NCBI RefSeq assembly: GCF_964340395.1
Contig: NC_135565.1
Coordinates: 12,176,242 to 12,240,241 of the forward strand
From: Glandiceps talaboti
Taxonomy: Eukaryota; Hemichordata; Enteropneusta; Spengelidae
DNA length: 64,000 nt
Reading direction: 5' to 3'
The notes below the pieces were generated by a model, which was given only the letters and a program-made list of their open reading frames with translations, made no database searches and had not been told where the DNA came from. The position numbers were made by a program, and so were the translations under genes. This document shows, piece after piece, positions 24,031-34,985 of this stretch (positions within the stretch are counted from its first letter, which is position 1; every line of letters begins with the position of its first letter).

Positions 24031-24347
24031 TGTATGTATGTATGTATGTATGTGTGTCTGTGTGTGTTTCTGTCTGCCTGGCTACGCCTCTTTCTGTATA
24101 CGTGTTTCAAAAGTTTTGGAGTTTTATTGAATTTTTATGTATCTGTATTACGCATCCTTATAAAAAAATGGCGTATAAAAAAATGGCGTATTTTATACTT
24201 TTTCTTATGATGGATTTGTATAGAACAAAGATATATCATGGTACATACCTCGTCCACTGCAAAGATGTCTGCTCCTTTATCTATCAGTGAGAGCACCTTA
24301 TCAGCAGTATTACTCTTGGCAGCTTCATGTAAAGCCGTCTGTTTAAA
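7464..24347 (-). CDS. ankyrin-repeat gene: array of 28 repeat exons (partial gene)
   Basis: Twenty-six intact exons and two broken ones lie on the minus strand. Each intact exon except the first is exactly 99 nt, begins after a pyrimidine-rich AG, ends before GT(A/G), is phase 0 at both ends, and encodes one 33-residue ankyrin repeat. Two types mostly alternate. Type A starts FE-x-T-x-LH-x-AA and ends GADIFAVDE or similar. Type B starts DLYTPLH or DLKTPLH and ends GAD(L/F)TAKTK. Transcript order is A13 B15 A12 B14 A11 (psiB13) A10 B12 B11 A9 B10 A8 B9 A7 B8 A6 B7 A5 (psiB6) A4 B5 B4 A3 B3 A2 B2 A1 B1. Joined, they give about 855 residues of repeats. No start, stop, death, NACHT or transmembrane segment was recognised, so both ends of the gene are missing. 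Ankyrin repeats generally mediate protein binding; the partner is unknown. Because the exons are symmetric, any subset can splice in frame. Confidence 0.85.
7760..7925. repeat. TTTG/TCTG-rich intronic simple sequence
   Basis: A (TTTG)n run grades into TCTGTC and TCCGTTTGTCCATG words. Related copies recur at about 9350, 11250, 15840, 17455 and 19350, ending in poly-G runs of different length. It belongs to the duplicated intron, and the Cys/Val/Ser-rich translations are artefacts. Confidence 0.85.
8699..8797 (-). CDS. ankyrin exon A1
   Basis: Type A exon, 33 codons: [18 protein letters not shown], ending AVDK rather than AVDE. It is clearly diverged from A7, its positional counterpart in the second 8.1-kb copy. 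Confidence 0.85.
9034..9132 (-). CDS. ankyrin exon B2
   Basis: Type B exon: [18 protein letters not shown], ending GADFTAKTK. It differs from its duplicate B9 at six bases, all within 40 nt and all amino-acid changing (C/V, L/Q, S/Y, T/I). Confidence 0.85.
10595..10693 (-). CDS. ankyrin exon A2
   Basis: Type A exon starting [13 protein letters not shown] rather than FE. The acceptor is TTTTCTATAG. It is identical to A8. Confidence 0.85.
10930..11028 (-). CDS. ankyrin exon B3
   Basis: Type B exon with K for Y at position 3: [18 protein letters not shown], ending GADLTAKTK. It matches B10. Confidence 0.85.
12205..12303 (-). CDS. ankyrin exon A3
   Basis: Type A exon: [18 protein letters not shown], ending AVDE. 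It is identical to A9 and one silent base from A7. Confidence 0.85.
12540..12638 (-). CDS. ankyrin exon B4
   Basis: Type B exon: [18 protein letters not shown], then [18 protein letters not shown] replaces the usual LEH. It is identical to B11. It is followed in transcript order by A3 and preceded by another B exon (B5). Confidence 0.85.
12789..12887 (-). CDS. ankyrin exon B5
   Basis: Type B exon: [18 protein letters not shown], ending GADLTAKTK. It lies only 150 bp from B4 with no A exon between. It differs from its duplicate B12 at five bases, four of them amino-acid changing. Confidence 0.85.
13514..13612 (-). CDS. ankyrin exon A4
   Basis: Type A exon: [18 protein letters not shown], ending AEDE. 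It differs from A10 at three bases, changing H to N and Y to L with no silent change. About 900 bp of surrounding intron holds one difference. Confidence 0.85.
13849..13936 (-). pseudogene. broken ankyrin exon psiB6
   Basis: This is type B sequence whose donor GT has become AT (plus-strand TTTATCTTTG instead of TTTACCTTTG). Its 5' end is lost: AGTGG runs straight into TATCTCGCATCATCAG, text that normally lies in the A-exon intron. A deletion therefore fused a B exon to the next intron, leaving A5 beside A4. psiB13 carries the same lesions. Confidence 0.85.
14021..14119 (-). CDS. ankyrin exon A5
   Basis: Type A exon: [18 protein letters not shown], ending AVDE. It is identical to A11 and the most distinctive A exon in helix 1 (V-K instead of Y-N). 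Confidence 0.85.
14430..14528 (-). CDS. ankyrin exon B7
   Basis: Type B exon: [18 protein letters not shown], ending [10 protein letters not shown] replaces the usual A of the HxAC motif. It is identical to B14. Confidence 0.85.
15191..15289 (-). CDS. ankyrin exon A6
   Basis: Type A exon: [18 protein letters not shown], ending AVDE. It is identical to A12. Confidence 0.85.
15517..15615 (-). CDS. ankyrin exon B8 (chimeric)
   Basis: Type B exon whose first half ([18 protein letters not shown]) matches B3/B10 and whose second half (GADFTAKTK and the adjoining intron) matches B15. The switch lies inside the exon near 15581, the edge of the 8.1-kb duplication. Confidence 0.85.
16802..16900 (-). 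CDS. ankyrin exon A7
   Basis: Type A exon: [18 protein letters not shown], ending AVDE. It is like A3 and A9 apart from one silent base. Confidence 0.85.
17137..17235 (-). CDS. ankyrin exon B9
   Basis: Type B exon: [18 protein letters not shown], ending [10 protein letters not shown]. The HVACQY block is shared with B12, so one may have donated it to the other. Confidence 0.85.
18698..18796 (-). CDS. ankyrin exon A8
   Basis: Type A exon starting [13 protein letters not shown], identical to A2. Confidence 0.85.
19033..19131 (-). CDS. ankyrin exon B10
   Basis: Type B exon: [18 protein letters not shown], ending GADLTAKTK, as B3. Confidence 0.85.
20312..20410 (-). CDS. ankyrin exon A9
   Basis: Type A exon: [18 protein letters not shown], identical to A3. 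Confidence 0.85.
20647..20745 (-). CDS. ankyrin exon B11
   Basis: Type B exon: [18 protein letters not shown] with [10 protein letters not shown], identical to B4. Confidence 0.85.
20896..20994 (-). CDS. ankyrin exon B12
   Basis: Type B exon: [18 protein letters not shown], then [16 protein letters not shown]-to-N, F-to-V, K-to-Q and L-to-I changes from its duplicate B5 sit in a short patch that includes about 60 bp of upstream intron resembling the B7/B14 flank, as expected for a conversion tract. Confidence 0.85.
21621..21719 (-). CDS. ankyrin exon A10
   Basis: Type A exon: [18 protein letters not shown], ending AEDE. It is the duplicate of A4 with two replaced surface residues. Confidence 0.85.
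21956..22043 (-). pseudogene. broken ankyrin exon psiB13
   Basis: Carries the same lesions as psiB6: donor GT changed to AT, and the 5' end replaced by A-intron text. It was therefore broken before the 8.1-kb duplication. Confidence 0.85.
22128..22226 (-). CDS. ankyrin exon A11
   Basis: Type A exon: [18 protein letters not shown], identical to A5. Confidence 0.85.
22537..22635 (-). CDS. ankyrin exon B14
   Basis: Type B exon: [18 protein letters not shown], identical to B7. Confidence 0.85.
23298..23396 (-). CDS. ankyrin exon A12
   Basis: Type A exon: [18 protein letters not shown], identical to A6. Confidence 0.85.
23624..23722 (-). CDS. ankyrin exon B15
   Basis: Type B exon: [18 protein letters not shown], ending [10 protein letters not shown] at position 2 and H in helix 1 are unique in the array. 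It is the most upstream B exon found. Confidence 0.85.
23918..24055. repeat. (TATG)n microsatellite
   Basis: About 130 bp of TATG repeats with a few interruptions lie in the intron between A13 and B15. Its MYVC and YIHT translations are artefacts. Confidence 0.97.
24249..24338 (-). CDS. ankyrin exon A13 (most upstream, shortened)
   Basis: Diverged type A exon: [20 protein letters not shown], ending AVDE. At the usual acceptor position the AG has become CG. An in-frame AG nine bases downstream (TTTAAACAG) would give a 90-nt, 30-codon phase-0 exon, which I use here. It may be the first repeat exon of the gene, or a decayed one. Confidence 0.65.
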
Positions 24348-24349
24348 CG

Positions 24350-24834
24350 GTTAGAAACTCAATATTTTAGTGAAAAAGTCACAGAAGTACACAAATTAAA
24401 CAAGCTATTTTGCATGTTTTGGAATCTAAAGAATGCCGCCACATTTCAAAAGTCTACCCCAAATCCCTCACATGCGTCAAGAAATCCAATCAATGATAAG
24501 AATTGAACATCTCATTTGTGTAATATGTTGAGAAAACAATCTTACGTGAAAAGTAATTTGCATACAACTGACTCATTAACACTGAAAAATATGACCTCAG
24601 CCCTGAGATATTTCACTTTCAGTCTTTTTATCAAAGAAATAACACTTTTTAATATATTGTCATTCAATGAGTGGGATTATCTTGTTTCGAACTTTCTTGT
24701 ACTCCTAAATTCCAAAATTGAATACTAGAAGTTAAACTAATTTTTTTTTTTACATCTCTGTATATTATTATGATCAAACACTGTTATTTTATTTACAACT
24801 ACATTTCTTTCAGCTAATGAAATACGAAGATTTT
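24350..24834. other. non-coding, nothing recognised
   Basis: No exon with ankyrin text or other coding signal was seen. Confidence 0.4.
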
Positions 24835-25287
24835 AACCTAGACTTACTGATCCGGGAGCGTCGCTAGCAGAAAGGGTTGTTTTGTATGCACTGGTGTCTA
24901 GCACATAGTTGAACTCGAATAGCCTTGTACTGTGCGCCCTCATCGACCACATAGTGCTAACGATTCGTTGACTTGTACTGCGATGCGCCACTACACCATG
25001 TACACTGCAGATCTGATTTCCCGACGAGAGATGCAAATGTAACGAGATCTGACCAATGGCATGCTTGGAAACACAACGAGAAACCGTCGTACGTTCAGTG
25101 AATGATCGCTAGTACAATGTCCAGTGTACCACGGAGCATCGATGCATCTTACACCAATGGGTAGCCCTATGTAGTCGATGAGGGCGCACAGTACAAGGAT
25201 ATTCGAGTATGTGGTAGATATCGGTACATACAAAACCACCCTGTTTGCCAGTGACGCTCCCGAGGCTGTGACATAGTCTAACTTTGA
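24835..25287. mobile_element. foldback (MITE-like) element, about 450 bp
   Basis: The ends are inverted copies. CGGGAGCGTCGCTAGCAGAA near 24852 pairs with the complement of the CTGTTTGCCAGTGACGCTCCCG region near 25239-25261. Inner blocks TACTGTGCGCCCTCATCGAC (24928) and GTCGATGAGGGCGCACAGTA (25175) are also inverted. No transposase frame is present, so it is a non-autonomous DNA-transposon-like element. The superfamily is unknown and the target-site duplication is unclear. Confidence 0.7.
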
Positions 25288-26430
25288 CCTTGATTATCAT
25301 TTTTGCCATTAACACTTGTTCATATAAATACCCCTTTGCTCATCCCAAATGACTGTTAAAATACACTACAGTAGCGTTGATATGTCCAATGAAATAAGTT
25401 GTTGTAATTTTGCTACCATCTATCCGATTTGGTTACTCTGGTGAATTCCTACCATGGCAAGGAAACAACCCTATAATATACCATGACATTACGCCTAACA
25501 AGTACGCGCAGTGTGTCTTACCTACCAGTCTAGTTAAATCTCACACTTACTACTAGTAGTTTTTTATGATGAGTTACGTTAAAGTCACAGTTTTTATGTT
25601 GCCGTATCTTACACAACATGTAATATTTCTACTGTTTGAAATAATGGTAGGAATATTTGAGTCGCTACAGTTTCAGACATTCAAAGCTGTAAGGCCAAGA
25701 AAAGAAAGAATTGTTTCAGGTCAGCGCGGGCATCGCCCTCTCGTCGGTCTTTATTTTCGTGTTTGTCTATAGTCCATGCAGGCTGCAGATCCGGGAGAGA
25801 AACACAAAAATAACCCTTCCTACTTCATCAATGGAGATAAAGTTCTGCATAGCCAATCATGAACAAGCTAATGACAGCTGCCCTACATACACACTTACTC
25901 TAAAGTAGTAAATAAAAAGAACAGAAACTGTCATACATAGATTGAATGTGACGGGTTTGTTGAGAATTAAAAAATTTAATAATATATATCAAAAAATCGC
26001 GTCGTCAAACCCTTTTAGGCAACCTGTCCTGACCAGAAACAATTCTTTTTTTTTTGCCTAATTTATTGAGGTTGCAAATTGTCTTGCTTGGCAAAGTGCC
26101 ACTATTGTTTATATGTTAGGCTAGCATGACAGTCCTTGGGCTACAGTACACAGTGCAAAACCAATGTATTTACAACATTTTTTTACCCTAATTTGTATGT
26201 ATGTTTAAGTATAACCAAATTAATGAGCGCTATAGTAATAATGAAAAATCCTATTAGAGATGGAGATACCGAAAAATATTGTTTTCAAAACTTTTATTTG
26301 AAAATGTTTTTGCGTGAGGTGAAGGATATATATCTGAAAAAAGGGTCTTGCCATAACCCAGACACCAATTGACACTTTCCCGTCGATAAAAAAATACAAA
26401 CTGAGGTAATACACATCTTTACAATATACA
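25288..26430. other. non-coding, nothing recognised
   Basis: No coding, RNA or repeat signal was supported beyond AT-rich text. Confidence 0.4.
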
Positions 26431-26431
26431 C

Positions 26432-26436
26432 TGTTT

Positions 26437-26484
<48 letters not shown>
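26432..26484. repeat. (GTTA)n microsatellite
   Basis: About 13 copies of GTTA abut the 3' side of the 2A-like reading frame on the minus strand. Confidence 0.95.
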
Positions 26485-26517
26485 AAAAAAGGACAAATAC
26501 GATTTAACACTGCTGAC

Positions 26518-26715
26518 CTTCGGACCAGGGTGTAATTCGACATCGCCACACAGTACCAACGCCAGTGATAAAAATAGCAACAACCGCAAACTAAGTGTAA
26601 CTTTTGACGTCATGGACGAAAGGCCTCCAGTTTGGTTGCCACTAGTACCATGATATCCTGGTGGACACAGAAAACACCCGATTCTGATTCTCCATGTGTT
26701 AGTATCTACACCCAT
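26518..26715 (-). CDS. hydrophobic leader ending in a 2A-like motif (fragment)
   Basis: The minus frame from an ATG at 26715 encodes 66 residues. They end in a hydrophobic run (SLRLLLFLSLALVL) followed by CGDVELHPGPK. This resembles the 2A consensus D(V/I)ExNPGP, except that H replaces the conserved N. Such leaders are known at the N-terminus of CR1/L2-type retrotransposon proteins and of some invertebrate NLR proteins, where they can act as signal peptides. A possible phase-0 donor (AAG then GTCAGC) follows directly; otherwise the frame runs 11 codons to a stop beside the (GTTA)n repeat. No endonuclease or RT follows. It is either a truncated retroelement 5' end or a leader exon. It lies 2.2 kb upstream of, and on the same strand as, the ankyrin exons. 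Confidence 0.5.
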
Positions 26716-27690
26716 TTTACATGTTTTATGTGGAAGTAACGGCCCGTAGGAATGTTGTCTTGATGTCTACGCCTTTTTTTACTGCAGAGTAGTCAAAATG
26801 TCTTACGCTGTATACTGTTTACTCTACGGTTATAAACTTTTTTTATTTTATAGCAACTGTATATCACAGGCTATTTTGAAGCATTTATTGCATTTCTCAC
26901 TGGTGACAAGATGTGGTATAATTTAAAGTGGAATTCTTTTGTTATTTGAAAAACTTAATTGTACATAAGTTAATAATGTGCCGTGAAAAGATAAACAGAA
27001 AAAGCCAAGTAGTTTACTTAGAATGGAGGAAAAATAATTCCACGAGTTCCAACACGTCCTTTATGGCCACTTCACTACAAAGTGACATGCTGAGGTGGTT
27101 TTATAAACACGCCAGTGTGATTTAGAGACACAGCAACAGTTGTCCTCAAGGTGATGCTATAAATTGCAACTTAAGTAACATGTGTGCCCTCACCTGCCAA
27201 ATGTACAATAATCAATATATTAGAAAAGCTACACAACCTTTCCTTAAATAATAACTAAAGTAAAGGTGGTACACGTCTCCACATGTGACACCTTATTTCA
27301 GGACACCAGGACATTGCCTACATGACATGCATTGAATGGTACAGTGCACTGTCTCAATTATACGGAATGCAGACATAGAAGCGACGTATAACATAAGCAG
27401 AAAATTTGAGAAAAAAATAGAACAGGGACAGTATCTTACATCCAAGAGGCTAAGTAAGGAATCCTTCAGTAATTGCTGGGGGTGGAGGATAGGGAGAATT
27501 ATGGGGGGGGGGGGGCAATATATTGGTAAATGGAATTGGAGGGTCACAATTTACTTTGACTCATTGTATTACCTAACTTTGCATTACTTAAAATTATCAA
27601 TGTGGTGGCAGCAAGAGTGGGTGGGGTGGGGGTTCGAGTCCTTTCCACTGATTCTGATTGTGTCCCTTTGCATCTTTGACCAGAACACGT
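26716..27690. other. non-coding; short poly-G run
   Basis: Contains a G run near 27503-27515 and a G-rich patch. No gene is seen. Confidence 0.4.
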
Positions 27691-27697
27691 TTACATG

Positions 27698-30780
<3,083 letters not shown>

Positions 30781-31125
30781 TATGAATTTATAATGTGTCT
30801 TTCCTCCTGAGAGCTCAATAGCTCACAATTATTACCCCTGGTACAGATTAATTGCAGCACAACAGCCCTTTATACTTCCTCAACTCCCTTGGGAGAATAC
30901 AATCTATTGCAGCCTCAATAAGTGCATAGGATAAAGCATTCACATTGCAACCGCTATCCTACCAGGTCCCCAAATATATAGCTGGGTTGATTGAGGCACA
31001 AGCTTGGTTCAAATCTTGCCTAAGGACTTTAGCCATTCAGGAACAAATGGCAGCGATGAAGCTCGAGCCTTCAACCTGCATATTCCAAGCCGGCCACACT
31101 AACCACTCACCCGTCATGACTCCAA
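30781..31125 (+). repeat. dispersed repeat, copy 1
   Basis: Shares CAACTCCCT-GGGAG, CACATTGCAA, ATCCTACCAGGTCCC, GGTTGA-TGAGG and CCATT-AG-AACA blocks, in this order, with the minus strand of 46.26-46.64 kb. The family is not identified; it has no coding capacity. Confidence 0.65.
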
Positions 31126-31155
31126 AAAGAACTAAGTTATGACTAATTACAGTTA

Positions 31156-31591
31156 CTGAGTTAGTCTGAAATATCCAGTCATTTGTCCACTTACATAACC
31201 ACTCACTATCCACTTATTACATAATTGGATATTATTTCCCATTATTTTTCTTCCTTCAGCCAAGGAAAATATGAGTGACCTCAGGGGCCTTGTCACTATG
31301 AGTCGCTACATGAGTAGTGACAAATGAGTATTTTCCAGTTGAATGAAGAGAAATACTGGGGAATAATATAATTATACCTCCTCAAACAGAACTTGTGAAA
31401 AATCAGGAAAGAAAATGATAATTCTGAATGTTTTGACTCATATGTTGAGCACTGCAGAACCAGTGACATAGACATGGGTTGTTGTGATGTAGAACGACCA
31501 GGGTATATAATCCATATTTTCTGTTCAAGGACACTAACTTGGCTTGTGCATAGTATAAGTGGAAATAATGACTGGATATTCCAGGCTATAG
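31156..31591. mobile_element. foldback element flanked by TTACAGTTA
   Basis: GAAATATCCAGTCATT and CCACTTA near the left end are inverted at the right end as TAAGTGG and AATGACTGGATATTCC. Inner arms (ATTATTTCCCATTATTTTTC against GAAATACTGGGGAATAATAT) also pair. The 9-bp word TTACAGTTA directly flanks both sides (31147-31155 and 31592-31600), like a target-site duplication. Non-autonomous; a 9-bp duplication would fit a MULE-like origin, but this is not proven. Confidence 0.65.
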
Positions 31592-31599
31592 TTACAGTT

Positions 31600-32144
31600 A
31601 GTTTTAAATTACATATGTTATCATTTACAACTTAGGCATAGTCAGGGATGTACAGTTTGTTTATATGTCCATTACACAATGTATCCCACTTTAAATATTT
31701 GAGAGTATTATCTCTGCAGAATTCTAATACCAGAGGAGAATATGACAAATGAGAAGAATATAACAAATGACCACTTTTGAAGTCACAGAGGTCAGAAACT
31801 AAATAGCTATATAGTGTTTTCCTTAGTAAGGTATCAAATGCTTTCATAATGGAGAAAGTATAGACTTGAGTTTGGTGATTAGTTTGATACCATTTGTAAG
31901 TTTTAAAAGGCCAATTCCTTTGTATAGGAAAGTTTTGGAATGGTATTTTGCTACTTTTCAAACATTGCTGAATTAAAAGCCAATTCACCAAGAGTCCTGA
32001 TGGAGAACACCACATTGGATCAATTTACCCATGATGCCTATACTCAGACCATGGTACATGGAATTTTATCGCTATGTTTTGTACTCTGTGTATGTGTATG
32101 TCCCAATTGATTTCAGTTCACATTTGAAAAATTGCCAATTTTCA
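31600..32144. other. probable 3' flank/UTR of the coiled-coil gene
   Basis: No gene of its own is visible. It lies directly downstream of the stop codon of the minus-strand coiled-coil gene. Confidence 0.4.
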
Positions 32145-34985
32145 TCATGTGGTGCTTTCTGTCATAAATACACTAGTTGCTTCCTGTTTTTCATCCTTGC
32201 CATCAACAGCGCCCTCACCAGCTGGGATATCATTTTTACTTTGTTCATCTGAATCTTTTCTGAGGAAATCATCAATCAAATTGGCTGTCTTGTATACTTC
32301 ATCTTGCTTTGCATCAGCTTCTGTCTCAGGTGGTGGAATATTTACATTTTCATCCAAATTAAATTTCACTTTAGTTTTTCTTTCACTCTGCTCTTCTTCG
32401 ACCTCTGCATTTTCCTTTTCGATGTCTAACTTATCCTGCTTTTCCTCTGTTGTGTCATCATCTTTGGAGGCTGATTGGTTGCCATCATTTTTCACACCTG
32501 TCTGGTTGTCATCTGGAGTTTCTGATTGGTTACTCTCTTTTGTACCAGATGAACTTTCAACTGTTTCCCCTGGTTTCTCCTCTCTTGAAGCCGATTGGCT
32601 ATCATCTTTCTTATTGTCCTTTGTGTCTGTCTCTGTCTCCGGTTGTTGTTGTTGGTCAGTTTTATTCACACCATCTTTGTCACCACCATCCTTATCCAGT
32701 GTTTGGTCTTTACTCTGACTAGATTGGTCATCTTGGACTACCTTTGCATTATCCTCTTCAGATTGTTGGTTGACTGGGCCATCATTTTCTTCCGCACTGT
32801 GCACTTGTGATTGTTCGGTAGGGATTTCACAGCCTTGTGGTTCAGGTCGTTCAGTTTGTTGTATTTTTTGTCTTGCTTTTCTACCACCAGATCCAGGTCT
32901 TTGTGATAATGGAGGTGTTGGTGGTTTCCCATTGGCTGACCCAGGTCTACTTGGCACTTTCCCATTGGTTGATCCTGGTCGTGCCTTACTAGTAGGAGGT
33001 CTTGGTTGATGTTCTGTGCCATTACCATTGTCATTATTAACTTTATCGCCAGTTGGAATCTTTACAGATGGAGATGGTGACCTCTGACCTTTCTCAGGAC
33101 TGGGGCTTCTGCTCTCTCGTGGTGATTTCTTAAGTCCTGAATCCACCTTCAACTTAGATTCAGTGGCTTTCTCAATTCTCTCTCGAGCTAGTTTAGGAAT
33201 AATATTCTGTAAGGTTGGATCACTCCAGGCATCTTTTGCCTGTTTGACTTCCTCTGCCAATTTCTTTCGATTTTCTTCTTTTCGTTTGTGTTTTATCCAC
33301 TCATCATAAGACATTTTAGACATTGGGTTAGGTTTTCTTTTAGGTTGGAATCTGGACAGAGATGGTTGGTTGTTCTGAGTTGCAGATTTTGGTCTACCTG
33401 GTCTTGTATAGACATAGTCATTGTTACTTGCCAGAGTTCCATCAGGATCTCGTACAGTTTTATTCCTACTTGCTAAACCAGTAAGCACAGGATGGACTTT
33501 ATTTTTGCCTTTCTTTTTAGGCTTCTTTGTAGTATTATTTGAATTGTCTTCCTTTTTCTGATTTTTGTCACTTTCTTCCTTCTTCTCATCGTCTACTTTC
33601 TTGTTCTCAGCTGCTTTATCTTTTTCCTCACTTCCGTCCTCACTGGGTTTTGTCTTAGATTTGAATGTTTTCCTTTTCTTCATTTTCATTGCTTCCTTTT
33701 CTTTTGCTTTAAGTTCTGCAAGTCGTTTGTCTCGTTCAATTCTTTCCTGTTCCTTCAGCGCTTCCTGATATTCTCTTCTCTTCTTTTCTTCTCTCCGAAC
33801 AAGCAAAGTGTCTTTGGATTTCTTCCGCAACCACTTGTCATATAATTCCTCAGCTTCCACAACTCTTTCAATTTTCTTCTCTGTTTCACTCTGCTCTACT
33901 TTTTTCTTTTCACGTTCTTCCTTTCTATGTTCTTTCTTTTGCTTTCTCAGCATTGCATTCTTTTTCCGCAACCACTTCAAAAGTTCAGGATTGTTACTTT
34001 TCCCTAAATGATTCTCGGTGAGTTTGATTTCTCTTGGTGATCGTGATGACAGTGATGATCTTGGAGAAACCTGTGGTGACAGTGATATCGGAGGAGGTGG
34101 AACCTTATTCTTCCTTTTGAATTTTTGTCTTTGTAACTTAACAACTCTCCTGTTGCTTTGGTCAAGGGTAGGGTCATATGTCTGTAGACCAAACCTTGTG
34201 GTTGGTAAATGCAACATGGACAAAAGAGTTGTTGCTTGCCTGACTTCATCACTAGCTTGATCTGCTCTGGACTTCTGTGTATAGCCTGGATAAGTATACA
34301 TAATTTTCCGCCTCGGAGATGAATACTTCAGAATTCCCTTCCTTTGTCTTGAGTTGCCAAGTGAATCAAAGTCTCTTGACATTCCATCAACTATTCCTGA
34401 GAATGACACTCTCTTATCACCATGAGAGCCTGGGTCATCCCAATCGGAGCCATCATCTGATTGGCTGTCAACTGATGAAGAAAAACTGCTACTGGCTCGA
34501 TGCCGAGAAGGTTCTGGATATGTTCTCAGCAAGACTGCTTCTTCAACATCATCTATGTCTTCAAAATCGTCATCAGAATAACCTGTTTTCTCAACTTGAG
34601 GTGCACTTCGATGGCTTCCTGTAGCAGTCATTGGTCTTGTAGGATCCTCTCTATATCTTCTACTGCTTCTTGCAGATTTCGCTCGTCTCTGTCTCAATCT
34701 TCCACCATAATCATCATCACTCGGAAATCGATGTGCTTCTGTTCTCTGCATCTCAGCACTTCTCTGTTGGACTTCAAAAAATTGTTGTTGTAGTAATGCC
34801 TGACTCTGAACGTACTGATTTAACAGAAGGTCTTGCAATTCTTGATACCTTTGACTGAGTATTCTGTCTGAATGTCTAGGAGGGGATAAACCTATCCTAG
34901 ATCTGCGATTCTGGTCACTGTCTTCGTCATCAAGAAGAGTTTTCAATAGGTCCATTTTCTTTCGTTTTGAGTGCGATCTTGACAT
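32145..34985 (-). CDS. coiled-coil microtubule-associated-like protein (MAP9/CCDC181-like), 946 aa
   Basis: One uninterrupted 2.8-kb coding exon. The start is the ATG at 34985, because CTTTCAG|A lies directly before it and upstream in-frame text is intronic. In order: a basic N-terminus, a Gln/Leu helix (46-85), GYSDDDFED (135-143), RVSF (192-195), a Pro/Ser region (296-318), and a long charged helix from 335 to 440 with two KWLRKK motifs (337, 384). A third W motif, YDEWIKHKRKE, lies at 560-570, followed by an SP-rich stretch (620-640) and PGST/PGSAN repeats. An acidic Asp/Gln/Ser tail (740-870) is followed by KVKF (872-875). W-(L/I)-x-x-K motifs in charged helices are typical of MAP9, CCDC181 and CCDC34, proteins of spindle or ciliary microtubules; which one is the ortholog is not settled. 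The two (R/K)VxF words are possible PP1 docking sites. A 5' non-coding exon is likely at 39.43-39.5 kb. Confidence 0.75.
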   Translation of the reverse strand: MSRSHSKRKKMDLLKTLLDDEDSDQNRRSRIGLSPPRHSDRILSQRYQELQDLLLNQYVQSQALLQQQFFEVQQRSAEMQRTEAHRFPSDDDYGGRLRQRRAKSARSSRRYREDPTRPMTATGSHRSAPQVEKTGYSDDDFEDIDDVEEAVLLRTYPEPSRHRASSSFSSSVDSQSDDGSDWDDPGSHGDKRVSFSGIVDGMSRDFDSLGNSRQRKGILKYSSPRRKIMYTYPGYTQKSRADQASDEVRQATTLLSMLHLPTTRFGLQTYDPTLDQSNRRVVKLQRQKFKRKNKVPPPPISLSPQVSPRSSLSSRSPREIKLTENHLGKSNNPELLKWLRKKNAMLRKQKKEHRKEEREKKKVEQSETEKKIERVVEAEELYDKWLRKKSKDTLLVRREEKKRREYQEALKEQERIERDKRLAELKAKEKEAMKMKKRKTFKSKTKPSEDGSEEKDKAAENKKVDDEKKEESDKNQKKEDNSNNTTKKPKKKGKNKVHPVLTGLASRNKTVRDPDGTLASNNDYVYTRPGRPKSATQNNQPSLSRFQPKRKPNPMSKMSYDEWIKHKRKEENRKKLAEEVKQAKDAWSDPTLQNIIPKLARERIEKATESKLKVDSGLKKSPRESRSPSPEKGQRSPSPSVKIPTGDKVNNDNGNGTEHQPRPPTSKARPGSTNGKVPSRPGSANGKPPTPPLSQRPGSGGRKARQKIQQTERPEPQGCEIPTEQSQVHSAEENDGPVNQQSEEDNAKVVQDDQSSQSKDQTLDKDGGDKDGVNKTDQQQQPETETDTKDNKKDDSQSASREEKPGETVESSSGTKESNQSETPDDNQTGVKNDGNQSASKDDDTTEEKQDKLDIEKENAEVEEEQSERKTKVKFNLDENVNIPPPETEADAKQDEVYKTANLIDDFLRKDSDEQSKNDIPAGEGAVDGKDEKQEATSVFMTESTT

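Noticed and set aside
32149-34858. Several plus-strand frames opposite the coiled-coil gene
   Set aside because: They are antisense shadows of the 2.8-kb minus-strand exon.
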